Of a stretch of DNA of 48,550 nucleotides, positions 40,515 to 48,550 are shown piece after piece. The notes beneath the pieces were generated by a model that was not told the DNA's origin, ran no database searches, and worked only from the letters and a program-made list of their open reading frames with translations. This DNA is from Streptantibioticus ferralitis (lineage in GTDB: Bacteria; Actinomycetota; Actinomycetes; Streptomycetales; Streptomycetaceae). The DNA lies in assembly GCF_029223525.1 (NCBI RefSeq), contig NZ_JARHTQ010000045.1:1-48550 (forward strand), in the 5' to 3' direction. Within the stretch, counting starts at the first letter, position 1, and each line of letters opens with the position of its first letter. The position numbers were made by a program, and so were the translations under genes.

Positions 40515-42170
40515 TCAGTTCTGCCGTAGCGGCACCGAGAGCCAGGACGGATCGGCGGCCGACGCGGAGAACGAGAGCGTCGAGCCAACCGGGTTGTGCG
40601 TGATGTACAGCGGGTCGACGGTGTCGATCACCAGTGCCAGCCGATGCCCGGCCGGTACGTCGTAGGCGGTCGAGAACAGGCCGAGGTCCACGGACGTCGG
40701 CCGACCGGGGGTGCGGTCGATGGAGGTCTGCGGCGCATGGGTGATCAGCTTGCCGATGCCGAGCGCGTCCACGTCGTACAGGTACGCCACGATGCTCGCC
40801 CTGTCCCCGGTGCTGGTCAGTGTGGTGTGCAGACGCACCGTGCCGCGGACCCGCTGCGCCGTGGTACAGGCCTGCGACTGCCACACGGCGGCGACCGAGC
40901 GGGGCAGCAGCGGGATCGACGCGATCGGCGGCAACTTGACGAATTGATCGGCGAGTTGGCTCAAGAAGATGATTCCGCCGTCCGCGCCGGAGTCGATGTT
41001 GGTGCCGATCCGGGTGCTCCAGGCCGTCGCGCCGGCGTCGCCCAGCGATCCGGTGCCGAGGAAGTCCCGCGCCCCGAGCAGCAGTTTGCGTGTCGTGGAC
41101 GGTACGGACCGCCAGCTGGCGTAGCTCTCGTATCCGCCGCCGGTGCGGGATGCCAGCCGCACCGGCGGTTCTCGGTCGATGCCGTTGTCCGCACCCTTGA
41201 GGTAGTGGTCGAGCCAGCGCCTGGCGTCGTTCCAGGTGTCGTTGGGCAGCCCGAACAGACCGGTTGCCTCGGGTGTCGCATGGTCGCCGGGCCGGAACTC
41301 CAGGCGCTTGGCCGTGCGCAACCGCTCGTAGAAGGCGGCGAGTTGGTTGGGGTTGAAGAGGCTGTCCCCCCAGGCGTTGCCGAGCATGATGGCGGCGCCG
41401 TTGGCGTTGATCTGGTCGACGTAGGTGGCCGGGGAGCGCTCCCTGCCCCACGCGATCATGTCGGCCTCCTTGTCGTAGCGGGAGGCGAGGAAGTCGGCGA
41501 GGGTCTGCTGGAGGCTCGCGCTGGGACGGCCGGTCAGATATCCCGACGCGCCGAGCAGCGCGGTGGCCTGGAGGTGCTGGGTGCGCCCACTGTAGATGGA
41601 GTCGATCAGATCGGCCCAGCCGCTCAGCGCCACCACGGCTCTGATCCGCTTGTCGTGCGCGGCGCCCATCAGACCGAGCCCGGCGCCGTAGGAGATCCCG
41701 GCCATGCCGATGTGCGCGGGATCCGCGGGGGTGTGGGCGAGCGTCCAGTCGACGACCTTCGAGATGTCGGCGACGTCTGGTGGCCCCGCCACCTCGATCC
41801 GTCCGCCGGAGAGCCAGAAGCCGCGCGGGGTGTAACTGACCACGACATAGCCGGAGTCGGCGAGGCTCTTCGCCTGGGCGGTGTACTCCAGGTCGTTCAG
41901 CGCCCAACTGCTGGGCAGGATGACGACCGGGTACTTCCGGGTGCCGTCGTCTCCGCTCGGGGTGAGGACATTGCCCTTCAGCGTGACACCGCCCGAGCCG
42001 GGGATGTCGACGAAGCGGAACGACGTGGTCGGCGCCGCTCCGGTGACCGCCGCGGTCGTGACGGGTGCGGCGGTCGCGGCGGGGGCCACAGCCAGCGCGG
42101 CGGTGGCGGCCAGTGCGACGCAGACCGCGCAGGCGATGGTCCGCCGAGGGGATGCGTGGGGGGTTGTCAC
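40515..42170 (-). CDS. Secreted CocE/NonD-type hydrolase (S15 family)
   Basis: A 551-residue exported hydrolase: signal peptide about 1-35, alpha/beta core with GYVVVSYTPRGFWLSGG and nucleophile AGISYGAGLGL (Ser160), a cap region, late RPGDHATPEATG, and a C-terminal beta-sandwich (TVRLHTTLTSTGDRASIVAY, YDVPAGHRLALVIDTVDPL). Full length for the CocE/X-Pro dipeptidyl-peptidase family, in contrast with the truncated homologue at 26764. Likely an extracellular esterase or peptidase. It is convergent with the TfoX-domain gene (29-nt gap). Confidence 0.9.
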   Translation of the reverse strand: MTTPHASPRRTIACAVCVALAATAALAVAPAATAAPVTTAAVTGAAPTTSFRFVDIPGSGGVTLKGNVLTPSGDDGTRKYPVVILPSSWALNDLEYTAQAKSLADSGYVVVSYTPRGFWLSGGRIEVAGPPDVADISKVVDWTLAHTPADPAHIGMAGISYGAGLGLMGAAHDKRIRAVVALSGWADLIDSIYSGRTQHLQATALLGASGYLTGRPSASLQQTLADFLASRYDKEADMIAWGRERSPATYVDQINANGAAIMLGNAWGDSLFNPNQLAAFYERLRTAKRLEFRPGDHATPEATGLFGLPNDTWNDARRWLDHYLKGADNGIDREPPVRLASRTGGGYESYASWRSVPSTTRKLLLGARDFLGTGSLGDAGATAWSTRIGTNIDSGADGGIIFLSQLADQFVKLPPIASIPLLPRSVAAVWQSQACTTAQRVRGTVRLHTTLTSTGDRASIVAYLYDVDALGIGKLITHAPQTSIDRTPGRPTSVDLGLFSTAYDVPAGHRLALVIDTVDPLYITHNPVGSTLSFSASAADPSWLSVPLRQN

Positions 42171-42374
42171 CTGTGGCTCCTGAGGCCGGAAGGGCAGCGC
42201 TGAAAGGCACCTCAGCAGAGTGACTGGAGGGTAACCACGAGCGCTTACCGCCGGTAATAGGCGTGCTGGTTACGTGCGGGTAACGATCGGCGCCGTCGCC
42301 ATCGCGGCGCGGATGCCCCCCGAACGGCCCATGCCCGGGGGCCGACTCCCCGTACCGGCCGGGATCATGACCCC

Positions 42375-43142
42375 ATGGCGGTACTGGTCGCGGTGGGCGC
42401 GTTCCTGATGACCCTGGTCGGCGGCGCGGTCGCGCACCGCATCGGGGACCGCCGCCACCTCGTCCTCGGGCTCGCCGCCGGGCTCATGCTCGGCGTGGTC
42501 GGCTTCGATCTGCTGCCGGAAGCCCTCGACGCCGAACCGGCGGACGTCTTCGGGGTGCCCGCGGCGCTGCTGATGTTCGTCGCGGGCTTCCTCGCCATCC
42601 ATGTCGTCGAGCGGGCGGTCGCCATCCACCGCGTCCACGAGGGCGAGTACGCCGCGCACACGCACCCGGCCGGCCATGCCCACCACCGGCACGGCGGGCC
42701 GCCGCCCCAGGGCCTCGGCATCGCCGCAGCCGGTGCACTGATCGGACACAGCGTGATGGACGGCTTCGCCATCGGCGCCGCCTTCCAGGCCGCGACCTCT
42801 GTCGGCGTGGTGGTCGCGCTCGCCGTCATCGCGCATGACTTCGCGGACGGCTTCAACACCTACACGGTCACCCGGCTGTACGGGAACAACCGGGTCCGGG
42901 CACTCGCACTGCTCGGCTGCGATGCCGTGGCGCCGGTCGCGGGCGCCGCCATCACGTCGGCGTTCACCGTTCCCGAGGGGGCACTCGGGCTGTATCTGGG
43001 CCTCTTCGCCGGGTTCCTGTTCTACCTGGCGACCTCCGACATCCTTCCCGAGGCGCACAGCCCGCATCCTTCGCTGTCCACCCTGCTGTGCACGCTCGCG
43101 GGCACCGGATTCATGTGGCTGGTCATCGGGATGGCGGGCTGA
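42375..43142 (+). CDS. ZIP-family metal transporter
   Basis: A 255-residue membrane protein with eight likely helices and a His-rich loop (HTHPAGHAHHRHGG) after TM3. TM4 and TM5 carry the ZIP metal sites: GHSVMDGFAIGAAFQ and AVIAHDFADGFNTY. ZIP proteins import zinc or iron into the cytoplasm. No Zur- or DmdR-type site was recognised upstream; the 204-bp gap to the S15 gene contains scattered GGTAAC/GTTAC repeats only. Confidence 0.92.
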   Translation: MAVLVAVGAFLMTLVGGAVAHRIGDRRHLVLGLAAGLMLGVVGFDLLPEALDAEPADVFGVPAALLMFVAGFLAIHVVERAVAIHRVHEGEYAAHTHPAGHAHHRHGGPPPQGLGIAAAGALIGHSVMDGFAIGAAFQAATSVGVVVALAVIAHDFADGFNTYTVTRLYGNNRVRALALLGCDAVAPVAGAAITSAFTVPEGALGLYLGLFAGFLFYLATSDILPEAHSPHPSLSTLLCTLAGTGFMWLVIGMAG

Positions 43143-43257
43143 TGCCGATGCCGGACGTTACAGCCGTACGAAACGTCACCGCGGCGGCGCGCTCCCCCTG
43201 TCGCCACCTCCCTCCCGCCGGTAGGCTCCCGCCCCTGTCGTTCGCTTGGAGGTACGC

Positions 43258-45087
43258 ATGGGTCCTGCCGCAGGATCGACAACTCGCCGCCGAATAACGG
43301 CCCTTGCCGCCACCGCCGCCGTAGTGGCCACCCTCGCCGCGAGCTCACCGGCGGCGGTCGCCGGAACGCCCGACGCGGCCCCGGTGAAGTCACCGGTCGC
43401 GGTCGGCTACGGCGGCGCCGTCTCCAGCGTGGACGCCAACGCCTCGGCGGTGGGGATCGACGTGCTGCGGCGCGGCGGCAACGCGGTGGACGCGGCCGTC
43501 GCCACCGCCGCCGCGCTCGGCGTCACCGAGCCGTACTCGGCAGGTATCGGCGGTGGCGGCTACCTCGTCTACTACAACGCCAGAACTCATCGAATATCCA
43601 CCATCGACGGCCGGGAGACCGCCCCGCACACCGCGACCGACGGCCTCTTCCTGGAGAACGGCAAGCCGCTCCCGTTCGACCAGGCGGTCACCAGCGGACT
43701 GTCCGTCGGGGCACCCGGCACCCCCGCCACCTGGCAGGCCGCCCTCGACCGCTGGGGGACGCGCTCGCTCGCCCAGTCGCTCGCCCCGGCCGAGCGACTC
43801 GCCGAACGCGGCTTCACCGTCGACCAGACGTTCCGCCAGCAGACCGCGGACAACCAGGCGCGGTTCGCCGACTTCCCGGCGACCGCCAAGCTCTTCCTGC
43901 CCGGCGGAAGGCTCCCGGTGGTCGGCTCCACCTTCGCCAACCCCGATCTGGCCCGCACCTACCAGGAGTTGGGCCGACGCGGCCTCGGCGCCCTGTACCG
44001 CGGCGACATCGGCACCGACATCATCGACACCGTCCACAAGCCGCCGGTGAGCCCGACCGCCACCCGCAAGGTCCGGCCCGGCAAGCTGAGCGCCGCCGAC
44101 CTGGCCGGGTACGGGGTGAACTTCCGGTCGCCGACCCATGTCTCGTACCGCGGACTCGACGTGTACGGGATCGCGCCGTCCTCGTCGGGCGGCACCACGA
44201 CGGGGGAAGCGCTCAACATCCTTCAGCGGTACGACCTGTCCACGATGAGTTCGGCGCAGTACCTGCACCACTTCATCGAGGCCAGCCGGATCGCCTTCGC
44301 CGACCGCGGGCGCTGGGTCGGCGACCCGGCGTACACGAACGTGCCCAGCCGCGGGCTGACCTCCCGGCAGTTCGCCGACTCACGCGCCTGCCTGATCAAG
44401 CCCGACGCGGTCCTCAGCAGCCCGCTCCCGCCCGGTGACCCCCGTCATCCGGTGAGCGGCTGCGACCATGGCGGCACGGCCGCACCCACCACGTACGAGG
44501 GCCAGAACACCACCAACCTGACGGTGGCCGACCGGTGGGGGAACGTCGTCGAGTACACCCTCACCATCGAACAGACCGGCGGCAGCGGCATCGTGGTACC
44601 CGGCCGCGGCTTCCTGCTCAACAACGAGCTGACGGACTTCGACTTCGCCCCGGCCAACCCCGCGGTCCCCGACCCCAACCTGCCAGGACCCGGCAAGCGT
44701 CCGCGCTCCTCGATCTCCCCGACCATCGTGCTCAAGGACGGCAGGCCCGACTTCGCGATCGGCTCGCCCGGCGGCGCCACGATCATCACCACCGTGCTCC
44801 AGGTGCTGCTCGGCCATGTGGACCGCGGGCTGCCGCTCGTCGACGCCATCGCCGCGCCGCGCGCCAGCCAGCGCAACGGCGCCAACACGGAGTTGGAGCC
44901 GGGGCTCTACAACAGCCCGCTACGCGGTGAGCTGGAGAGGATCGGTCACCACTTCGCCCTCAACCCGGAGATCGGCGCGGCCACCGGTGTGCAGCGGCTG
45001 CCGGACGGCCGGTGGGTCGCCGCCGCCGAGACCGTGCGCCGCGGCGGCGGCTCGGCCATGGTCGTGCACCCGTCCGGCAAGGAGTAG
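43258..45087 (+). CDS. ggt: Gamma-glutamyltransferase, secreted
   Basis: A 609-residue precursor with a signal peptide (about 1-35, RRRITALAATAAVVATLA). The N-terminal half shows ASAVGIDVLRRGGNAVDAAV, GIGGGGYLVYY and DGRETAP. The autoprocessing Thr is in GQNTTNLTVADRWGN (about T418), followed by LLNNELTDFDF, KRPRSSISPTIV and GSPGGATIITTVLQVL. It cleaves gamma-glutamyl peptides such as glutathione. TTGGAGG lies 5 nt before the ATG. Its stop lies 1 nt from that of the convergent S41 gene. Confidence 0.95.
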   Translation: MGPAAGSTTRRRITALAATAAVVATLAASSPAAVAGTPDAAPVKSPVAVGYGGAVSSVDANASAVGIDVLRRGGNAVDAAVATAAALGVTEPYSAGIGGGGYLVYYNARTHRISTIDGRETAPHTATDGLFLENGKPLPFDQAVTSGLSVGAPGTPATWQAALDRWGTRSLAQSLAPAERLAERGFTVDQTFRQQTADNQARFADFPATAKLFLPGGRLPVVGSTFANPDLARTYQELGRRGLGALYRGDIGTDIIDTVHKPPVSPTATRKVRPGKLSAADLAGYGVNFRSPTHVSYRGLDVYGIAPSSSGGTTTGEALNILQRYDLSTMSSAQYLHHFIEASRIAFADRGRWVGDPAYTNVPSRGLTSRQFADSRACLIKPDAVLSSPLPPGDPRHPVSGCDHGGTAAPTTYEGQNTTNLTVADRWGNVVEYTLTIEQTGGSGIVVPGRGFLLNNELTDFDFAPANPAVPDPNLPGPGKRPRSSISPTIVLKDGRPDFAIGSPGGATIITTVLQVLLGHVDRGLPLVDAIAAPRASQRNGANTELEPGLYNSPLRGELERIGHHFALNPEIGAATGVQRLPDGRWVAAAETVRRGGGSAMVVHPSGKE

Positions 45088-45088
45088 G

Positions 45089-46528
45089 TCAGGTCCGCCT
45101 GCTGAGTAAGGCCACCGCCGCGTCGAACGCGGAGTCGCGGCGATGGCCGAACTCACCGTCGGTGAAGACCGGTTCGCGGAGGTCCGGTGGGATGCCCGCG
45201 CCGTCGAAGGTCCGCCCGTCGCGGGTCAGGAACTCCTCGTTGGGCAGGCCGAACGTCCAGCCGTTGGGCAGTTCGCGGTCCATCACATCGGAGAACACCC
45301 CCTGGGTGTTCTCCCCGATCCGTACCGTCGTCCCCGGTCGGCCGAACAGCGCCTGGGTGAAGGTCTCCCCGGCGCTGACCGTCGATCCGCCGGTCAGCAG
45401 GGCCAGCGGACCGCTGTAGCGCGGGGCGTCGGCCGGGCGCACGGTGATCGGCTGCGGTCGGCTGAACCGGGCCGGGTCGCCGGGGTCGTCGCGATACCGC
45501 TTCGCGTACGCGAGGTACGGCCGGTCGGTCAGCCGGGACGCGATGCGCAGGCCCAGGTCGTCGTAGCCGCCGCCGTTGACCCGCAGATCGATGACCAGGC
45601 CCTTGAGCGCGGCGGTACGCCCAGGGGTGAGGATCGCGTCCAGCGTCTGGTCCAGCACCTTCTCGTCGGACGCATAGGGGTCGTTGCGGTCGGCGGTGTA
45701 GCCGCCGAAGCCGGAGATCCGCAGATAGCCCAGACCATCCGGAAGGTCGGCGTAGCTGATCCGGCCGCCCGCAAACTCCTGGAGCGGTCGCCCGCGCAGA
45801 TCACGGCCCTTGATGTACGCCTTCACCTTGGCGTCGTAGTCGGGAGAGGGGGCCACGGTTCCCGGCCGCCCCTGTCCGAAGCGCCGCGAGGGCTCGCCAC
45901 CGTCCAGGTGGACATGGGCGTCGTGCAGCGGGGCGACCATGTCCCGCAGGACGGAGAAGAGTTGGTCGTCCGAGGTGGTCGCGGTCACCCGCGGACGGTA
46001 GCGGTCGTGCACCGCCTGCCAGTTGACGCCCTTGGCCGCGAAGAACGGATAGTTCTCCGCGAACGTCCGCCAGAACGTCTCGAACACCGCCACCGGGTCC
46101 GACGGCGCCGTGCGGGTGCACGCCGCGGGCAGCGCGTCGATCCGCCGTAGCCCGCGGTCGTTCGGCGACCCGGCGATGTGCAGCACCGCGCGATCCGCCC
46201 GCGCCGCCGGACGAACGGTGAGGACGTCCTCGCCGAGCGTGGTGTACGTGGCCGTACCGTCCCCGGCGGTCGGGCCGGACTGCTCGGCCACCTCGCCCGG
46301 TAGACAGCTGACGGCCGTCGTCTGGAAGGTGCGCAGCCGGCCGTGGTCGACGGCGAGTACGGTGCCGTAACCGTTCATCCGCCACACACCGTCCAGCGGC
46401 CCCGCCCCGGACGCCGCCGTCTGCGGGGTCGCCGCGCTCGCCGCGCCCGCCGGGAGCAGCGCGCTACCGCCCACCGCCAGTAACGCCGCGGTCGCGGCCG
46501 CTCGCGTGTATCGGTTCCTGTGTGCCAT
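45089..46528 (-). CDS. Secreted S41-family (C-terminal processing-like) peptidase
   Basis: About 479 residues. A signal peptide (RYTRAAATAALLAVGGSALL, cut near ASA-A) precedes an N-terminal beta region. The S41 domain follows with YPFFAAKGVNW, FSVLRDMVAPLHDAHVHL, DGLGYLRISGFGGY, LKGLVIDLRVNGGGYDDLGL, and the Ser nucleophile in TGGSTVSAGETFTQ. RIGENTQGVFSD and the closing region match tail-specific/tricorn-like peptidases. ATG 46528 fits the signal best; ATG 46537 is possible. Confidence 0.9.
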   Translation of the reverse strand: MAHRNRYTRAAATAALLAVGGSALLPAGAASAATPQTAASGAGPLDGVWRMNGYGTVLAVDHGRLRTFQTTAVSCLPGEVAEQSGPTAGDGTATYTTLGEDVLTVRPAARADRAVLHIAGSPNDRGLRRIDALPAACTRTAPSDPVAVFETFWRTFAENYPFFAAKGVNWQAVHDRYRPRVTATTSDDQLFSVLRDMVAPLHDAHVHLDGGEPSRRFGQGRPGTVAPSPDYDAKVKAYIKGRDLRGRPLQEFAGGRISYADLPDGLGYLRISGFGGYTADRNDPYASDEKVLDQTLDAILTPGRTAALKGLVIDLRVNGGGYDDLGLRIASRLTDRPYLAYAKRYRDDPGDPARFSRPQPITVRPADAPRYSGPLALLTGGSTVSAGETFTQALFGRPGTTVRIGENTQGVFSDVMDRELPNGWTFGLPNEEFLTRDGRTFDGAGIPPDLREPVFTDGEFGHRRDSAFDAAVALLSRRT

Positions 46529-46571
46529 GTGGACCATCGTGTCGGCCGCGTGCCTGTCCAGGGCATCCTGG

Positions 46572-46621
46572 CAGCGGGTGGTTTCGGGGTGGGGAAATCC
46601 GCACCCCGAAACCACCCGCTG
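46572..46621 (-). terminator. 20-bp perfect hairpin
   Basis: A 20-bp perfect stem (arms beginning CAGCGGGTGGTTTCGGGG) with a 10-nt loop, 58 nt downstream of the isochorismatase-like stop codon and upstream of the S41 gene. It is the likely terminator of the former. No U-tract, as is common in Streptomyces. Confidence 0.75.
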
Positions 46622-46678
46622 GGCCTGTCCGGTGGCACCGAGCCCGCCGCGGCCCGACCAGGACCGGTCAGACGGACG

Positions 46679-47230
46679 CTAGCCCAGCAGCTTGACGATC
46701 GCGTCCGCGGTGTCCGTCTCGCCCAGCCGCGGGAAGATCTTCTCGATGCTGTTGCGGTGGGCGTCCGAGTCCAGATCGGTGACCGCGTCGGTCGCGATGG
46801 TCACGTGGTAGCCGTGCTCGTACGCGCTACGGGCCGTGGACTCCACCCCGATGCTGGTCGCGATGCCGGCCAGCACGATCTGGGTGACGCCGCGGCGGCG
46901 CAGCTCCAGATCGAGGTTGGTGCCGTAGAAGGCACCCCACTGCTGTTTGGTGACGGTGATGTCCTGCGGCTGCTGGTTCAGCTCCGGAACCAACTCCGCC
47001 CAGTCGGCGGGTAGTTGGCCGCCCGGCAGCGGTGCGTCGGTACGGCCCGGCGCCCGGCCCGCCACGTTCACCAGGACTACCGGCAGGCCCTTGGAGCGGA
47101 ACCCCTCGGCGAGACGGGCGCCGCGCTCGATGATCTCGGCACTGGGGTGGACGGACGGCAGACCGACGATGCCCTTCTGCAGGTCGATCAGGACGAGGGC
47201 GGTTCGGGGGTCAAGTGTCGTTGCCGGCAT
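46679..47230 (-). CDS. Isochorismatase-like hydrolase, Cys position occupied by Gly
   Basis: A 183-residue cysteine-hydrolase-fold protein: Asp16 in ALVLIDLQKG, Lys95 in VTKQQWGAFYGT, and the nucleophile loop reads AGIATSIGVESTARSAYEHG. In amidohydrolases of this family the residue before VEST is Cys; here it is Gly128, as in true isochorismatases, which do not need the Cys. So it is not a nicotinamidase-type enzyme. It may act on isochorismate-like vinyl ethers. It precedes, on the same strand, the S41 gene, with a hairpin between. Confidence 0.88.
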   Translation of the reverse strand: MPATTLDPRTALVLIDLQKGIVGLPSVHPSAEIIERGARLAEGFRSKGLPVVLVNVAGRAPGRTDAPLPGGQLPADWAELVPELNQQPQDITVTKQQWGAFYGTNLDLELRRRGVTQIVLAGIATSIGVESTARSAYEHGYHVTIATDAVTDLDSDAHRNSIEKIFPRLGETDTADAIVKLLG

Positions 47231-47279
47231 GGCAGGTGCCTACTTCCGTTCGGTTGCGTTTGCGGTTGGGGTGACCGGA

Positions 47280-48427
47280 TCAGCGGCGCTTGGCGCACAG
47301 CGCCCGGTCGGCGATGGTCAGTGTGAGGAGCACCAGGCTCAGCACGCTCACCGTGGCGGCCATCTCATGCAGTCCGGCATCGGTCGCCCGCGGTCCGTAG
47401 AACAGTCCGATGAGGCTGGCCGCGGTGATCGCGCCGAGGTACTGCGCGGTGCGCTGCAGTCCGGCGGCGGCGCCGGTGCCGCCGGGTGGCGCCTGGACGT
47501 AGACGGCGGCCTGGTTGCCGGTCGAGGTGAGTCCCTGCGGTAGACCGAACACCACGGCGATCAGCAGCAGGACCGCCAGCGGTGTGCTGCGCCCGGCCAG
47601 CAGCAGCGCCCCGCCGCCGATGGCGAGCAGCGCCGCGGCCAGCGTGAGCGGGGCCCGGATGCCCTTGGTGCGGGCGCCGAGCAGTGAGCAGACGGCGGCG
47701 GCCACCGACATCGGCAGCATGATCAGCCCGGTGTCGAACACCGAGACGCCATGGGCCTCTTCCAGCCACTGGGCGAATCCGTACATCACGCAGTAGATGA
47801 CCAGGTAGGCGATGCCATGCCGTAGATATGTGGTGGCGAGCGCACGGTTGCGCGTCAGCATCCGCACATCGATGAACGGGGTGCCGCGGCGCAACTCCCA
47901 CCAGGTGAGCACGGCACCGAGCGCCGTGAGCACCGGCAGCAGCAGCCACTGGGGGTGGTCGAGCCGCATCAGGAACACCATGGCGACCGTCAGCGCGCCG
48001 CCGAACAGGGCGATGCCCAGCGGATCGAGCGCCGCCGAGGCAGGCGGCGTTCCCGGGCCGGACGGCCTGCCGCTCGGCAGCCACAGCATCGCCAGTACCA
48101 GCGCGAGCAGCGCCAGCGGGATGTTGACCGCGAAGATCGCCCGCCAGCCCAGGGTCGCCGCGAGCACTCCACCGAGCACCGGACCGACCGCGGCGCTGGA
48201 CAGCCCGGCCAGCGACAGCAACCCCAGCACGGTACGCGGGGTCTCGCGGCCCCGCCGCTCGGACTCCGTCCGCAGCAGCGCCATGGCCGCGGGATACGCC
48301 GCGGAGGTGCCGAAGCCCAGCAGGACGCGGGCGGCCACCAGCCAGCCGAGGGTGGGGGCTGAGGTGCCGACCACGCCCGCCGCGCACACCAGCACCAGAC
48401 CGGCCAGGAAGACCCGGCGTGGCCCTA
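47280..48427 (-). pseudogene. MFS transporter (DHA2-like), 5' end removed by an IS
   Basis: Codons from about 48427 down match an MFS drug exporter: GPRRVFLAGLVLVCAAGVVG, LVAARVLLGFGTSAAYPAAM, SAAVGPVLGGVLAATLGWRA and many later helices ending in ADRALCAKRR. The usual first helix and DRxGRR loop are missing; upstream of LLGPRR the sequence becomes that of an IS701-family element. The frame does stay open into the element and could in theory start there, but TM1-2 would be lost. Confidence 0.82.
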
Positions 48428-48550
48428 GTAGGGCTTGGTCATGTTGATCTTGGCGGTGCGTGTCCTTCGGCCGCTGCATGCGTTGAAGGTGTGTGACGCC
48501 GGAAGAAATCGCAGCCATCCGTGGCGAGTTGGAAGCATTCGCAGCTGATG
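48428..48550 (+). mobile_element. Left end of an IS701-family insertion sequence (partial)
   Basis: The MFS coding sequence stops at CTAG (48425-48428), which fits the YTAR target duplications reported for IS701-family elements. About 65 bp of element end follow, then a transposase start. The right end, second CTAG and inverted repeat lie outside the window. Confidence 0.65.
48493..48550 (+). CDS. IS701-family transposase, N-terminus only
   Basis: GTG 48493 opens VTPEEIAAIRGELEAFAAD, running off the right edge. The pattern (M/V)TPEE-(L/I)-AA-(V/I)-R-x-LE-x-FA is the usual start of Streptomyces IS701-like DDE transposases. GAAGG lies just upstream. Only 19 codons are visible. Confidence 0.7.
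   Translation, partial: MTPEEIAAIRGELEAFAAD

Noticed and set aside
40063-42210. A 715-codon minus-strand frame overlapping the S15 gene
   Set aside because: Another frame over the same DNA gives a complete S15 hydrolase with signal peptide; this one is low-complexity Arg/His text.
42211-42374. GGTAAC/GTTAC repeats as a metal-regulator operator before the ZIP gene
   Set aside because: The spacing is irregular and the text does not resemble Zur or DmdR boxes.
1-48550. CRISPR arrays, tRNA or rRNA genes, phage attachment sites
   Set aside because: No regularly spaced repeats, cloverleaf-forming segments or rRNA text were noticed on either strand.

Overview
The window reads as chromosomal DNA of a high-GC actinomycete, most likely a Streptomyces or close relative. 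The grounds are strong GC bias, GTG starts, tight stop/start overlaps, many TetR and MFS genes, an XRE/NB-ARC regulator, a fused pcaL, and a secreted-hydrolase district (PNGase-like, S15, GGT, S41).

Layout. Positions 1-11,000 hold a run of TetR-family repressors beside small oxidoreductases (two MDR-type reductases, an AKR, an NmrA-type reductase), a cupin, an alpha/beta hydrolase and a DHA2-type MFS exporter. Several TetR/target pairs have palindromic operators visible in the intergenic DNA. An IS5-family remnant and other gene scraps lie at 8.8-9.4 kb.

Positions 11,155-18,800, possibly to 22,900, are the most interesting part: an all-minus-strand locus that looks like an undescribed RiPP (ribosomally made, post-translationally modified peptide) pathway. 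In transcription order it has a 123-aa protein of unknown family, a radical SAM/SPASM enzyme, an aldo/keto reductase, a PhyH-type 2OG/Fe oxygenase, a second PhyH homologue that has lost two of its three iron ligands, a 61-aa candidate precursor with a secretion-type N-terminus and the C-terminus TPLCFW, two hairpins, a large caspase-like (clan CD) peptidase, and a JmjC/cupin-8-type oxygenase. Starts and stops overlap within each sub-operon. Upstream, on the same strand, are an XRE-NB-ARC protein with a degenerate Walker A, a TPR protein, and an SAM methyltransferase.

Positions 23,000-29,440 are a gene graveyard: fragments of an amidohydrolase, NmrA, LysR, an IS481 transposase, CocE, an SDR, an MFS transporter and a propionate-CoA ligase. 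Intact genes (a TetR with a double operator and two SnoaL-like proteins) sit among them. Positions 29,441-32,419 carry a tidy SDR-SDR-tautomerase operon with a divergent XRE regulator. IS3 and IS110 remnants (32.6-34.4 kb) separate it from an orphan pcaL.

From 34.4 kb to the right edge the DNA looks like ordinary chromosome: pcaL, an MBL-fold hydrolase, xthA, a cupin, a conserved small protein, PNGase A-like, a TfoX C-terminal domain protein, S15 hydrolase, ZIP transporter, gamma-glutamyltransferase, S41 peptidase, isochorismatase-like hydrolase. It ends with an MFS gene cut off at its 5' end by an IS701-family element that runs off the window.

All calls come from reading the sequence and from family knowledge. 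No database search was run.
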